Assembly: GCF_036226505.1 (NCBI RefSeq)
Contig: NZ_CP108484.1
Location: forward strand, 7,597,501-7,661,500
Length of the DNA stretch: 64,000 bases
From: Kitasatospora sp. NBC_01246
Lineage (GTDB): Bacteria > Actinomycetota > Actinomycetes > Streptomycetales > Streptomycetaceae
Reading direction: 5' to 3'
Shown: in pieces, positions 8,448-17,084 of the stretch
Position numbering within the stretch: position 1 is the first letter of the stretch
Layout: each line of letters starts with the position of its first letter
Position numbers and translations under genes: made by a program
The notes under the pieces: model-generated
The model's input: the letters and a program-made list of their open reading frames with translations, nothing else
Told to the model about the DNA's origin: nothing
Database searches by the model: none

Positions 8448-9044
8448 ATGACCGCAACGGAAGACCCGATCGACCTGCTCGCCCGGGCCCTCGCCCAGAC
8501 CGCCGGGCTGATCGACGGCATCGGTGCCGAGCAGGGCATCCACCCGAGCACCTGCCGCTCCTGGGACGTCACCCAGCTCGTCAGCCACCTCCTGTTCGAC
8601 CTGCGGCAGTTCACCCTGCGGGCCGAGGGCGGCGACCCGGACTGGTCACAGCCCTTCGACCGGGTCGAGGGCGACTGGCTGCACGCCTTCGAGGCCGGCG
8701 CCGAAGAGCTGGTGGCCGCCTGGCGCGCGGCCGGCGACCTGGACGGCGTCATCGAACTCCCCGGGGGGAAGCACCTGCCCGCCCGCTTCCCGCTGGACCA
8801 GCAGATCGCCGAGTTCGCCGTGCACGGCTGGGACGTGGCCCGCTCCACCGGCCAGTCCACGGCCGGCCTGGACCAGGAGGTCGGGCGGGCCGCGCTCGAC
8901 TGGGGGCGCGGCGCGCTGCGCCCCGAGTACCGGGGCAGCGAGGAGGAGCACCACTCCTTCGGCCCCGAGGTGGCCGCCCCCGAGGACGCTCCGGTCTACG
9001 ACCGGTTGGCCGCCTTCTTCGGCCGGGACCCTGAGGCCCGCTGA
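8448..9044 (+). CDS. Maleylpyruvate-isomerase-family (DinB-like, TIGR03086-type) protein
   Basis: 198 residues. The pattern CRSWDVTQLVSHLLFDLRQF near the N terminus and FAVHGWDVARSTGQ near residue 125 are those of the mycothiol-dependent maleylpyruvate isomerase/DinB four-helix family, in which histidines bind a metal. The His in SHLL and the one in VHGWD are present. The family acts with mycothiol on small electrophiles, but most members have no assigned substrate. Confidence 0.82.
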   Translation: MTATEDPIDLLARALAQTAGLIDGIGAEQGIHPSTCRSWDVTQLVSHLLFDLRQFTLRAEGGDPDWSQPFDRVEGDWLHAFEAGAEELVAAWRAAGDLDGVIELPGGKHLPARFPLDQQIAEFAVHGWDVARSTGQSTAGLDQEVGRAALDWGRGALRPEYRGSEEEHHSFGPEVAAPEDAPVYDRLAAFFGRDPEAR

Positions 9045-9134
9045 GCCGCGGGCGGGGTGGCCGGTCGCCGGTGGCCGGCGCCCGGACCAACCGGCTCCGG
9101 CTCCCACCCGTACGGAATCCGGCAGGATCCGCTG

Positions 9135-9677
9135 ATGACCCGATCCGCGGTGACTTTGCGCAAGCCCGTGCTCGACGACTGGCAGGCCGTGCACTCCTGG
9201 GCCGGCCTTGAGGAGGCTTGTCGCTACCAGGCCTGGGGGCCGAACACCGAGGACCAGACGCGCGCGTTCGTGCAGACCGCCGTCGACGCCTGGTCGCACG
9301 CCCGTCAGCAGCGATACGTCTACGTCGCCCGCTTCGAGGGCGAACTCGTCGGCATGGGCGAGCTGCACATTCGCAGCCGTCGCCATCGGCAGGGCGAAAT
9401 CGCCTACATCGTGCACCCGAGGGCCTGGGGGCGTGGCGTGGGCACGGCGATCGGACGGGAGCTACTGTCGCGCGGGTTCGGCGAGTTGGGGCTCCACCGG
9501 ATCTACGCGACCTGTGACCCCCGCAACCTCGCGTCGGCCCGGTTGCTGGCCGGGCTCGGCATGACGTACGAAGGGCGGCATCGGCACACCGCGTTGATCC
9601 GGGACGGCTGGCGGGACTCCGAGATGTTCGGCATCCTCGAAGCGGAATGGCGGCCGAACCCCGGCGATGGACGGTGA
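9135..9677 (+). CDS. GNAT-family N-acetyltransferase (RimJ/RimL-like)
   Basis: 180 residues. The GNAT fold is shown by YIVHPRAWGRGVGTAIGRELL, the acetyl-CoA P-loop (Q/R-x-x-G-x-G/A), followed by GLHRIYATCDPRNLASARLL, typical of ribosomal-protein-type acetyltransferases. The ATG at 9135 gives the start MTRSAVTLRKPV expected for the family. Substrate unknown. Confidence 0.9.
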   Translation: MTRSAVTLRKPVLDDWQAVHSWAGLEEACRYQAWGPNTEDQTRAFVQTAVDAWSHARQQRYVYVARFEGELVGMGELHIRSRRHRQGEIAYIVHPRAWGRGVGTAIGRELLSRGFGELGLHRIYATCDPRNLASARLLAGLGMTYEGRHRHTALIRDGWRDSEMFGILEAEWRPNPGDGR

Positions 9678-9788
9678 TCTCGCTGGTGCGGGCCCATTCG
9701 GGCAAGGGCGCGGCCATCGTTGTCGGCACGGGCCGGGCCGAGACGTTCCGGTTCGGCAGGGGTGTGGCCGGTCCGTCCCGGGCCGGGA

Positions 9789-10343
9789 TCAGGGCGTGGG
9801 GCGCGGTGCGGGCCCGGCCGTGGTCCGGGTGGTGAACACGGGTACGAGTCCGGGTGCGAAACCGGTCGTCGCCGTGGGTGCCGGGGCCGCCTGGGCGGCG
9901 GCGGCCTTCTTGATCGCCTCGCGGATCCGCGGGTAGGTGCCGCAGCGGCAGATGTTCTGGATCCCGTCGATGTCGGCGTCGGTCGGCGCCGGGGTGCGGC
10001 GCAGCAGGGCGACGGCCGTCATGATCTGGCCGGGCTGGCAGAAGCCGCACTGGGCGACGTCGCACTCCAGCCAGGCCTCCTGGACGGGATGCAGGACCTC
10101 GCCGTCGGCGAGGCCCTCGATGGTGGTGACCGTCCGTCCGGCGCAGTCCTTGACCGCCGCCGTGCACGGCTGGAACTCCTCGCCGTCCAGGTGGCTGGTG
10201 CAGGCGCGGCAGACGCCGACCCCGCAGCCGTACTTGGGGCCGGTGACGCCGAGCTTGTCGCGCAGCACCCAGAGCAGTGGCATGTCGTCCGGCGCCTCGA
10301 CGGTGACCGGCTGCCCGTTGAGGACGAAGGTGTGGCTGGGCAT
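9789..10343 (-). CDS. (2Fe-2S) small subunit of a xanthine-oxidase-family hydroxylase (isoquinoline 1-oxidoreductase alpha-type)
   Basis: 184 residues. A plant-type 2Fe-2S ferredoxin domain (cysteines in KYGCGVGVCRAC and a fourth in FQPC) is followed by the second 2Fe-2S domain with cysteines in CGFCQPG and NICRCGTYPRI. This is the electron-transfer subunit partnered with the molybdopterin subunit encoded just upstream on the same strand, 72 bp away. It passes electrons to a membrane cytochrome or another acceptor. Start ATG at 10343 (MPSHTFVLNGQPV). Confidence 0.92.
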   Translation of the reverse strand: MPSHTFVLNGQPVTVEAPDDMPLLWVLRDKLGVTGPKYGCGVGVCRACTSHLDGEEFQPCTAAVKDCAGRTVTTIEGLADGEVLHPVQEAWLECDVAQCGFCQPGQIMTAVALLRRTPAPTDADIDGIQNICRCGTYPRIREAIKKAAAAQAAPAPTATTGFAPGLVPVFTTRTTAGPAPRPTP

Positions 10344-10415
10344 GGGGAGTCGGGCCCTTCGAAGAGGTCGGTGGCGGCGGCGGACCGGGGCCACCGGGGG
10401 AGTGCGGGCGGCGGG

Positions 10416-12683
10416 TCAGAAGTCGAGCGGGAAGGAGCGCGGGGCGGTTCCGGTCGCGCGGGCGTAGGCGTTGGCGACCGCGGCCGAGGCCGCCGGGACG
10501 CCCAGCTCGCCCGCGCCGCCGGGTGGACCGCTCGGCGGCAGCAGGTGGATCTCGACCGAGGGCGGGGTGTCCCGCTGCCGGGCGTAGCGGAAGTCCGAGA
10601 AGCTGCCCTCGCGGACGGCGCCGTGGTCGATGTGGTTGCCGGCCCGGAGGATCACCGAGATGCCGTCGATCAGCGCGCCCGTCAACTGGGCCTCCAGACC
10701 ACTGGGGTTGATCACGCGGCCCACGTCAGCGGCGATCACCGCCCGGGTGACCCGCGGCCGGCGGGGGTCGGAGGCGTCCAGCTCGACCAGGTAGGCGACC
10801 CGGCCGCCGTTCTCGTCGTGGTAGCCGATGCCCTGGGCCTGGCCGGCGGGCATCGGGCGGCCCCACCGGCCGGCCTGGGCGACCTTGTCCAGAACGGCCC
10901 GGCCCTGGGCGTCGCGCAGCCGGGCCCGGCGGAAGGCGACCTGGTCCTGGCCGAGCCGCCGGGCCAGTTCGTCCATCATGATCTCGTCGGCGACCCGGAC
11001 GGTGCCCGAGTAGACCGAGCGCCAGCTACCGGTGGGCACCTCCAGCGGCACCTCGGAGAGCAACTGGGTCGGGACGCCGACGTTGTACGGGTTCTTCTCA
11101 CTGAGCAGGAAGAAGGCCTGGGCGAGGCTGATCCCGGCCACCGAGAGGTTGAACCCGGCGGCGGTGAGCGCCTCGCCGAGGCCGTGCCGGAAGTCGGTCC
11201 GCACGGTGGCGACCCGGTGTTCGTAGCTGAGCACCTGCCCCAGGCCGTAGGTGGCGCGCACCCGGTGGTGGCTGGCGGGGCGCATCCGGCCGTGGCGCAT
11301 GTCGTCGTTGCGGGTCCACATCAGCTTGACCGGGCGGCCCGCCGCCCGGGAGATCTGGGCGGCCTCCAGTGCGGCGTCGAAGAACAGCCGCCGGCCGAAC
11401 GAGCCGCCGCCGCGCACCACATGGACGGTGACGGCGTCCTGCGGCAGGCCGAGTTCGGCGGCGATCGTCTGCTGGGCCACGATCGGGGTCTGCGAGGCGA
11501 ACCAGATCTCGGCCCGGTGGGGGCGCACGTCGGCGACGGCGGTCAGCACCTCCATGGGGGCGTGGTTGACGAAGGCGAAGTCGAACTCGCCGTCCACGTA
11601 CTGGGTGAGCAGCGGCGGGACGAGGAACGGGGCGTGGGCGGCGCGGAGTCGGGCCCGGATGTCGGCGTCGGAGAGCGCCGCGACCGGACCGGGGTTCCAG
11701 GACGTGCGGAGCGCGTCGCGGGCCTTGAGCGCCTGGTCGAAGGTTTCTGCCAGGACGGCCACGCCGCTCGGGATCCGCACCACGCCGAGGACGCCGGGCA
11801 TGGTGCGGGCGGCCGAGGCGTCCAGGGACTTGAGGGTGCCGTTGATGGTGGTCGGGCGGGCGACCACGGTCGGCACCGCGCCGGGGACGGCGAGGTCGCC
11901 GGCGTACTTCGCGCGGCCGGTGACGATGGACCGGGCGTCGATCCGCCCGGTCCGCCGGCCCACCAGGCGCTGCTGGTCGGCCGGCTTCGGGGTGGCGGGC
12001 ACGGCCGGGACGGCCACGGCGGCTGCCTCGGCGGCGAGTTCGCCGTAACCGGCCCGACGGCCGTCGGGGGCGAGGACGGCGGAGTCGGCGGTGCGCAGCG
12101 TGTCGGCCGGCAGCGACCAGCGGCGGGCGGCGGCGGTGACCAGCCGGGCGCGGGCGGCGGCGGCCGCCGCGCGGACCGGGTCGTACAGCGAGCGCACCGA
12201 GTTGGAGGCGCCGGTGAGCTGGTTGAACAGCAGGTCGGGGCGGCCGTCGGAGAGCGGGACGTCGACATCGCCGAGCCGGGCGTCGAGTTCGTCGGCGACG
12301 AGCATCGCGATGGTGGTGGTGAGGCCCTGGCCGACCTCCAGCCGGGGGAGGTGGAGCGCGGCGCGACCGCCGGGGGTGATCTCCAGGACCAGCAGGTGGG
12401 CGGTGGGCAGTCCGGCCACGATCAGCGCGTCGCCGAGGTCCAGGATGTCCGGGATGCCGGGCAGACCGAGCAACTGCGGTGCCTCGGCGGCCCGTTCGGC
12501 GGCGGCGTGGGCGGTGGCGGGTGCGGCGGCGTCGAGTCCGGCCCGGGCGGCGACGGTGAGGGTGGGTGCGGCCAGCAGATAGGTGAGGAAGCGGCGGCGG
12601 CCGGTGGGCCTGGCGGCACGGTCGGCGGCGGCCTGGGCGGCGGTGTCCCGCCCGCTGTCCGGGGATGCGACGGAGGTGCTGAT
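10416..12683 (-). CDS. Molybdopterin large subunit (isoquinoline 1-oxidoreductase beta/aldehyde oxidase type) with Tat signal; non-standard start
   Basis: About 755 residues if translation begins at the ATC at 12681-12683. Moco-binding signatures are visible: GGSFGRRLFFDAALEAAQ, the VPTGSWRSV region and, near the C terminus, GGAGELGVPAASAAVANA. The N terminus encoded before the first conventional start codon (TTG at 12473) reads as a twin-arginine signal: TGRRRFLTYLLAAPTLTVAA, then ATAHA. No ATG, GTG or TTG exists in this frame between the upstream stop (about 12750) and 12473, but an AAGGG ribosome site lies 8 nt before the ATC. The TTG start would give a 685-residue protein without the export signal. 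It forms an operon with the 2Fe-2S subunit. Confidence 0.85.
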   Translation of the reverse strand: MSTSVASPDSGRDTAAQAAADRAARPTGRRRFLTYLLAAPTLTVAARAGLDAAAPATAHAAAERAAEAPQLLGLPGIPDILDLGDALIVAGLPTAHLLVLEITPGGRAALHLPRLEVGQGLTTTIAMLVADELDARLGDVDVPLSDGRPDLLFNQLTGASNSVRSLYDPVRAAAAAARARLVTAAARRWSLPADTLRTADSAVLAPDGRRAGYGELAAEAAAVAVPAVPATPKPADQQRLVGRRTGRIDARSIVTGRAKYAGDLAVPGAVPTVVARPTTINGTLKSLDASAARTMPGVLGVVRIPSGVAVLAETFDQALKARDALRTSWNPGPVAALSDADIRARLRAAHAPFLVPPLLTQYVDGEFDFAFVNHAPMEVLTAVADVRPHRAEIWFASQTPIVAQQTIAAELGLPQDAVTVHVVRGGGSFGRRLFFDAALEAAQISRAAGRPVKLMWTRNDDMRHGRMRPASHHRVRATYGLGQVLSYEHRVATVRTDFRHGLGEALTAAGFNLSVAGISLAQAFFLLSEKNPYNVGVPTQLLSEVPLEVPTGSWRSVYSGTVRVADEIMMDELARRLGQDQVAFRRARLRDAQGRAVLDKVAQAGRWGRPMPAGQAQGIGYHDENGGRVAYLVELDASDPRRPRVTRAVIAADVGRVINPSGLEAQLTGALIDGISVILRAGNHIDHGAVREGSFSDFRYARQRDTPPSVEIHLLPPSGPPGGAGELGVPAASAAVANAYARATGTAPRSFPLDF

Positions 12684-13010
12684 GGCAGGAGCCCTTCGAG
12701 CCGGGGTCGGCTCCGGCCGGGCGGCCTCGGCGGCCCCGGCCCCGGTGCCGGATCACGAACGCGGTCGAGCATAGGAGGGGGCTACTGGCCGGTCAACACG
12801 GGCACTTCGGGCCGGAACGGGCATCTGCGGGGATGTCGGATGGGGCGGATACGGACGGCACCGCAGGGCGTGGCGGCGGCCGCGGTACCGCTGTCCGGGT
12901 GACGGCCGGGCCTTGCCCGTACGGGGGTTCGCCGCTCGGCCGCGGGTCCGGCCCGGGGTGTCCGCGAGTCCGCCGGCGAGCGGGACCGCGAAGCCGCAGG
13001 AGGCGCCCGT
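12684..13010. other. Intergenic region, no gene seen
   Basis: About 330 bp between the start of the molybdenum hydroxylase operon and the terminator of the 13-19 kb operon. It would hold the promoter of the hydroxylase operon. Open frames here show no recognisable protein features, and I see no clear operator. Confidence 0.5.
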
Positions 13011-13055
13011 GCGGGTGGTCGGAGCGGACCGGGGCGGCCCGCTCCGACCACCCGC
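13011..13055 (-). terminator. Strong terminator ending the carrier-protein biosynthetic operon
   Basis: A 17-bp perfect stem (left arm 13011-13027, right arm 13039-13055) with an 11-nt loop, 5 bp beyond the stop codon of the isochorismatase-like gene. It marks the 3' end of the minus-strand operon that begins at 19563. Confidence 0.85.
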
Positions 13056-13060
13056 GGGCG

Positions 13061-13726
13061 TCAGCCCTCCTCGGGCGCCGGGAACCCGAACCGCGCCAGC
13101 AGCTCGGCGGTGTCGAGCAGTTGGACACCGAGCCCGGCGACCTCGGCCAGCCCCTGCTCGCTGGTGCGGGAGATCGCGTCGGGCACGGCCACCACCCGGT
13201 AGTCCCGCTCGCTGGCCTGGATCAGGGTGGCCCGGGGGCAGTTCGGGAAGTTGCAGCCGACGAGGACGACGGTGTCCACGCCGTGCCCCTCCAGCAGCTC
13301 CTGCAGGGGCGTCCGGTAGAACGCGCCCCAGCGCGGTTTGAAGATCGCGTACTCGCTCGGACCCAACTCCTGGGCCCGCCCGGCCAGCAGGAGCTCGGGG
13401 TCGAGCGGGGGCGCGCCGAGCGGGGCGAGCGCCGGGGCGAGCCCGCTCCCCTCGGAGCCGGGCGAGACCAGGTCGGTGCCGGAGGCCAGCAGCGTCCGGC
13501 GGACCAGGTCGGCGTTGCCGCCGCCCTTCTCGTACAGCCGGACGACGTGGACCACCGGGCGGCCGGCGGCGCGGAAGGCCTCGACCGTCCGGCGCACCTG
13601 CGGCAGCACCTCGGTCGTGCCGGGGATGCCGTAGGGGCTCTCGGAGAGGAAGTCCCGCTGCAGGTCGATGGTGACCAGGGCGGAGGACGCCGGGTGCGGG
13701 GCGAGGTGCGGGTCGGCCGTCGTCAT
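13061..13726 (-). CDS. Isochorismatase-family cysteine hydrolase
   Basis: 221 residues. The family catalytic triad is readable: Asp21 (ALVTIDLQRDF), Lys130 (FKPRWGAFYRT) and Cys163 (VGCNFPNCPRATLIQASERDY). Members hydrolyse isochorismate, nicotinamide, N-carbamoyl or other amide bonds. The start ATG overlaps the stop of the carrier-protein gene (ATGA), so translation is probably coupled. It is the last gene of the operon. A role in releasing or trimming the tethered intermediate is inference. Confidence 0.9.
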   Translation of the reverse strand: MTTADPHLAPHPASSALVTIDLQRDFLSESPYGIPGTTEVLPQVRRTVEAFRAAGRPVVHVVRLYEKGGGNADLVRRTLLASGTDLVSPGSEGSGLAPALAPLGAPPLDPELLLAGRAQELGPSEYAIFKPRWGAFYRTPLQELLEGHGVDTVVLVGCNFPNCPRATLIQASERDYRVVAVPDAISRTSEQGLAEVAGLGVQLLDTAELLARFGFPAPEEG

Positions 13727-13962
13727 GCCGCCTCGATCAGGTCGGCGAGGAAGCGCTGCTCGATCCGCTCGACCGTGCGGAAGTCGTCGACGCTGACCTC
13801 CTGGAGGTCGATGGTGCGGCCGGAGATGCTCTCCAGCAGGTAGATGAACTCAAGGAAGTCCAGGGAGTCGATGAGGCGGCCCTCGATGAGGTCCTCCTCG
13901 CGGTCGATCTCCCGGTCCAGCTCGGGGTTCTTGGCGTTGATCCACTCGATGATCTGCTGCAT
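13723..13962 (-). CDS. Stand-alone acyl/aminoacyl carrier protein
   Basis: 79 acidic residues starting MQQIIEWINAKNPEL with an AGGAG ribosome site. The phosphopantetheine-attachment Ser33 sits in LIDSLDFLEF. The size and helix pattern fit a free carrier protein. Together with the nearby aminoacyl-tRNA-synthetase-like ligase it forms the pair described for amino acid:[carrier protein] ligases, in which the amino acid becomes a thioester on the carrier's 4'-phosphopantetheine. It overlaps the isochorismatase-like gene by 4 bp. Confidence 0.93.
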   Translation of the reverse strand: MQQIIEWINAKNPELDREIDREEDLIEGRLIDSLDFLEFIYLLESISGRTIDLQEVSVDDFRTVERIEQRFLADLIEAA

Positions 13963-14073
13963 GACAGCTCCTGGGAGGTTTCGAAGGTGCGCCGGCGACA
14001 CGTCCGTGACGGAGTCCGCGGGGACGGCGCCGGCCCGGCAGGCGGTAGGACGGGCGGGCGGTACGGGCGGCCC

Positions 14074-15087
14074 TCAGGCGGTGGTGCCCCCGGCGCGGCC
14101 CACCAGGAGGCGGGCCGACTGCTCGGCGGTGGGCAGCACCTCGATGTCCGACAGCCCGGCCGCCGTCATCAACTCCGCCATCTCCGCGGTGGTGTAGCTG
14201 CGGCCGCCGCTCCAGAGGGCGAGGGCGGAGAGGTTGTGCAGGGTGGTGAAGACCGGCGCGGTGCGGGACTCCTCCAGGAAGTGGCCGTGCACCAGGACCC
14301 GGCCGCCGGTGCGCAGCGCCGCCGCCGAACGCCGCAGGATGGAGAGGCAGTTCTCCGGGCTCTCCTGGTGCAGCACGTTGGAGAGCAGCACGACGTCGGC
14401 GTCGGTGCCGAAGGCGTCCCGGTAGTAGTCGCCGGTCCGGGCGGTGATCCGGTCGGCCAGACCGGCCTCGCCGATCACCTTGCCCGCCAGCTCGGCCACC
14501 GGCGCGAGGTCGACCACCTCGGCCCGCAGCCCCTCCCAGACCCGGCAGAACGCGATGCTGTAGCTGCCCGCGCCGCCGCCGACGTCGATCAGCCGCCGGG
14601 CGTCCTCGGGCGGCAGCGCCCGGGCGACGGCCTCCGCCGTCCGGGAGTTGTACTCGTGCATGCCGAGGATGAAGTCCTCGACGTACGCCGGGTCGTCGGT
14701 GAGCCGGCCGCTGCGGTCCTCGACCGCGCGGCCCTGCTCCAGGGCCTGGCCGAGCCGGCCCCAGGGCTGGTACCAGCGGCCCATCACCCGGACCCAGCGC
14801 ACCAGCGACTCCGGCGAGCCGGTGGTGAGCAGGCGCTCGGCGGTGCGGGTGTTGCGGTACCCGCCGTCGGGGTCCCGGGTCAGCAGCCGCAGGGCGGTCG
14901 CGGCGTCGAGCAGCCGCAGCGCGGAGTCCGCGGGGACGGCGCATCGCTCGGCGACCTCGTCGACGCCCAGCGGGCCGTCGGCGAGTGCGTCGAACACCGC
15001 GAGCTCGACCGCGGCGATCAGTACCTGGGAGTGCCAGTAGCCGAACGCCAGCTGGCTGACCTGGGTCAGTCCGAGGTCCAGGGCCAT
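14074..15087 (-). CDS. Plant-type (PF00891) O-methyltransferase
   Basis: 337 residues. An N-terminal dimerisation winged helix (AELAVFDALADGPLGVDEVAERC) is followed by the SAM-binding domain with DVGGGAGSYSIAF, EVVDLAPV and VVLLSNVLHQESPENC. The His in the last motif is at the general-base position used by O-methyltransferases of this family, although members in natural-product clusters can also act on N or C. It lies 4 bp downstream of the flavoprotein gene, in the middle of the operon. Confidence 0.92.
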   Translation of the reverse strand: MALDLGLTQVSQLAFGYWHSQVLIAAVELAVFDALADGPLGVDEVAERCAVPADSALRLLDAATALRLLTRDPDGGYRNTRTAERLLTTGSPESLVRWVRVMGRWYQPWGRLGQALEQGRAVEDRSGRLTDDPAYVEDFILGMHEYNSRTAEAVARALPPEDARRLIDVGGGAGSYSIAFCRVWEGLRAEVVDLAPVAELAGKVIGEAGLADRITARTGDYYRDAFGTDADVVLLSNVLHQESPENCLSILRRSAAALRTGGRVLVHGHFLEESRTAPVFTTLHNLSALALWSGGRSYTTAEMAELMTAAGLSDIEVLPTAEQSARLLVGRAGGTTA

Positions 15088-15091
15088 GGGG

Positions 15092-16153
15092 TCACGTCCT
15101 TTCGGAGGGTCGGAGGGAGTCGGGGACCGCGTCGCCGGTGAGGGCGGCGTCGCCGGCGAGGGCGGCCCGGAACTCCTCGCGGAGCCGGGCGACCACCCGC
15201 CCGGCGGGCTCGACGGCCGTGATCCGCCCGCTGCCGAGGCCGGCGTAGCGGGCCATGGCGTCGATTCGGCCCTCGGCCTCGACGGTGGGGGCGGCCGCGG
15301 AGCCGCGCGGCACCGGACGGCGGACCCCCATCACGGTGGTCCAGGCGATCAGGGTGGCCGGCGGCGGCTCGGGCGAATCGGTGACCGGCCCGCGCAGCAC
15401 CCGGTGCGGACGGCCGGGCCAGCCGATCGAGAAGCGGTCGGTGATCAGGGTGTCCGCGCCGGTCGCCGCGACGACGGCCTTCTTGTAGTCGTCGTGCGCG
15501 GCGGACTCCGCGGTGGTCACGAAGACCGTGCCGCACAGCGCCCCGCTCGCCCCGGCCCGGAGCGCGGCCAGCAGGCCGGCGCCGTCGGTGACGGCGCCGG
15601 ACGCCAGCGCGGGCGGCTCCTGGTCGTAGGCGGCCAGCAGCTCGGCGAGCGGCCGGGTGCCGAGGTGGTGGCCGCCGGCCTCGGTGCCCTGCAGCACGAC
15701 GGCGTGGGCGCCCAACGCCGCGGCGGCGGCCGCGTCCTCGGGCGTGCCGACCTGGACGACCAGCCGGTGGCCGGCGTCGAGCACCCGGCGGGCCTCGGCC
15801 TCCGGCGGCAGGCCGTAGCTGTTGAGCACGAGCTGCCGGTCGGCCGCCTCGATCAGCGCGCCGATCTGCTCCGGGAGCAGCCGGCCCGACACCTCGGGGA
15901 TCAGATTGACGCCGAAGGTGCGCGCCGTGCGGCGGGCGGTGTCGCCGATCAGCTCGACGGCCAGCGCCCGGTCGCCCTTGTAGAGCGCGACCGTGCCCAG
16001 CGCGCCCGCCTCGCTGACGGCGGCCGCCAGGGCCGGTCCGGCGATGCCGCCCATACCGGCCTGCACCAGGGGGAACTCCACGCCGAGGGCGGCGGCGCCG
16101 CGCTCGGCCGCGGCGAGCACCCGGGCCCGCTCCCCGGTGTCAGGCGCGGACAT
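15092..16153 (-). CDS. Nitronate-monooxygenase-like FMN protein (2-nitropropane dioxygenase family)
   Basis: 353 residues of an FMN TIM barrel. Family landmarks are PLVQAGMGGIAGPALAAAVS at the N terminus, GVNLIPE, the phosphate-binding QGTEAGGHH, and ALASGAVTDGAGLLAALRAGA. Enzymes of this family oxidise alkyl nitronates or act as enoyl reductase-like flavoproteins. Its gene overlaps the ligase gene by 14 bp. Beside an AurF-type N-oxygenase, a role in nitro or nitronate chemistry is plausible but inferred. Confidence 0.87.
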   Translation of the reverse strand: MSAPDTGERARVLAAAERGAAALGVEFPLVQAGMGGIAGPALAAAVSEAGALGTVALYKGDRALAVELIGDTARRTARTFGVNLIPEVSGRLLPEQIGALIEAADRQLVLNSYGLPPEAEARRVLDAGHRLVVQVGTPEDAAAAAALGAHAVVLQGTEAGGHHLGTRPLAELLAAYDQEPPALASGAVTDGAGLLAALRAGASGALCGTVFVTTAESAAHDDYKKAVVAATGADTLITDRFSIGWPGRPHRVLRGPVTDSPEPPPATLIAWTTVMGVRRPVPRGSAAAPTVEAEGRIDAMARYAGLGSGRITAVEPAGRVVARLREEFRAALAGDAALTGDAVPDSLRPSERT

Positions 16154-16985
16154 CGCGCACCCGGGCCAGGGCCTTCTCGGCGGTGCCGTGGGCGAGCAGC
16201 ATCGCGTGCACCCAGCGCTCGACGCCGAACGCGGTGCAGCTGCTGTGCGCGGTCTCGCCGCCCGAGGTGATGCCGAGCCGCTCGCCGAAGAAGTTGCGGT
16301 GGCGGTTGACCGAGGCGATCGCGGTGCCGTCGGTGGCGACGAACTCGTACTTCACCGGGTCCAGGGCCATCAGCTTCGCCCGGGAGCCGGTCCGGTCGTA
16401 GAACGGGTCGTTGGCGGGCTGGTACGACAGCTCGACGCCGAGGCGCCCGGCCAGCTCCTCGACGAAGACCCGGGAGGTGGCGACGTGGTCGCGGGCACCG
16501 TCGGCCGAGCCGAAGTACACGACCTCGCGCATGTGGAAGCCCCAGAGCCGGCGCAGGCCGTCGTAGTGGTCCTCGTTGCGGAAGCAGCGGCCGACGGCGG
16601 TCAGCCGCAGCTCCTCGCCGACCTCCTGGCCCTCCAGCGAGAGCAGCACGCCGTAGCAGGTGGCCGAGGGCAGCACGTAGCCGGTGGGCTCGACGGGCTG
16701 CCGGCCGGCCTCCGCACCGGCCGCCAGCTCGTCGACGGCCTGCTCGGACAGGCGGGCCGCGAGCACCCCGAGGTGGGGGAAGTTCCGGAAGTAGTCGAGC
16801 TTGGCCAGGCCCTCGACGGGCAGCAGCGGCGGGCCCACCACGGCGGGCGCGGCGACCTGGTCGGCCAGGCCGGTGAAGAGCGCGTCGAGCTCCAGCAGCA
16901 GCGCGGCCCGGTCGGGGTCGAGGGCGACCAGGCCGGGGCCGGGGTCGCGCAGCCGGACGGCGGTGGGCTCTACGGTCGATGTCAT
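16140..16985 (-). CDS. Amino acid:[carrier protein] ligase (class II aminoacyl-tRNA-synthetase-like)
   Basis: 281 residues, a stand-alone class II synthetase catalytic core without a tRNA-binding arm. Motif 2 is CFRNEDHYDGLRRLWGFHMRE (134-154, arginine-containing loop) and motif 3 is near FGVERWVHAMLL (253-264). Cys110 (SATCYG), Glu154 and Cys250 (HSSCTAFG) fall at the spacing of the three zinc ligands of Bradyrhizobium Bll0957-type enzymes, which load glycine or alanine on dedicated carrier proteins. The gene for a carrier protein is 2.2 kb downstream in the same operon. The amino acid used cannot be told from the sequence. Confidence 0.88.
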   Translation of the reverse strand: MTSTVEPTAVRLRDPGPGLVALDPDRAALLLELDALFTGLADQVAAPAVVGPPLLPVEGLAKLDYFRNFPHLGVLAARLSEQAVDELAAGAEAGRQPVEPTGYVLPSATCYGVLLSLEGQEVGEELRLTAVGRCFRNEDHYDGLRRLWGFHMREVVYFGSADGARDHVATSRVFVEELAGRLGVELSYQPANDPFYDRTGSRAKLMALDPVKYEFVATDGTAIASVNRHRNFFGERLGITSGGETAHSSCTAFGVERWVHAMLLAHGTAEKALARVRDVRA

Positions 16986-17084
16986 GCGAGCGGTACCTCG
17001 TTCTCGTGGATGGGGCCGGAGGGCTGGTGGTTCCGGTGGTTCTGGCGGTTCTCGTGTGCCGGTGGTCCCGGCGGGGCCGAGGGC

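Noticed and set aside
9720..12902. 1060-codon plus-strand open frame over the molybdenum hydroxylase genes
   Set aside because: It is antisense to two genes with full motif sets; the translation is Gly/Arg/Val/Asp-rich and featureless.
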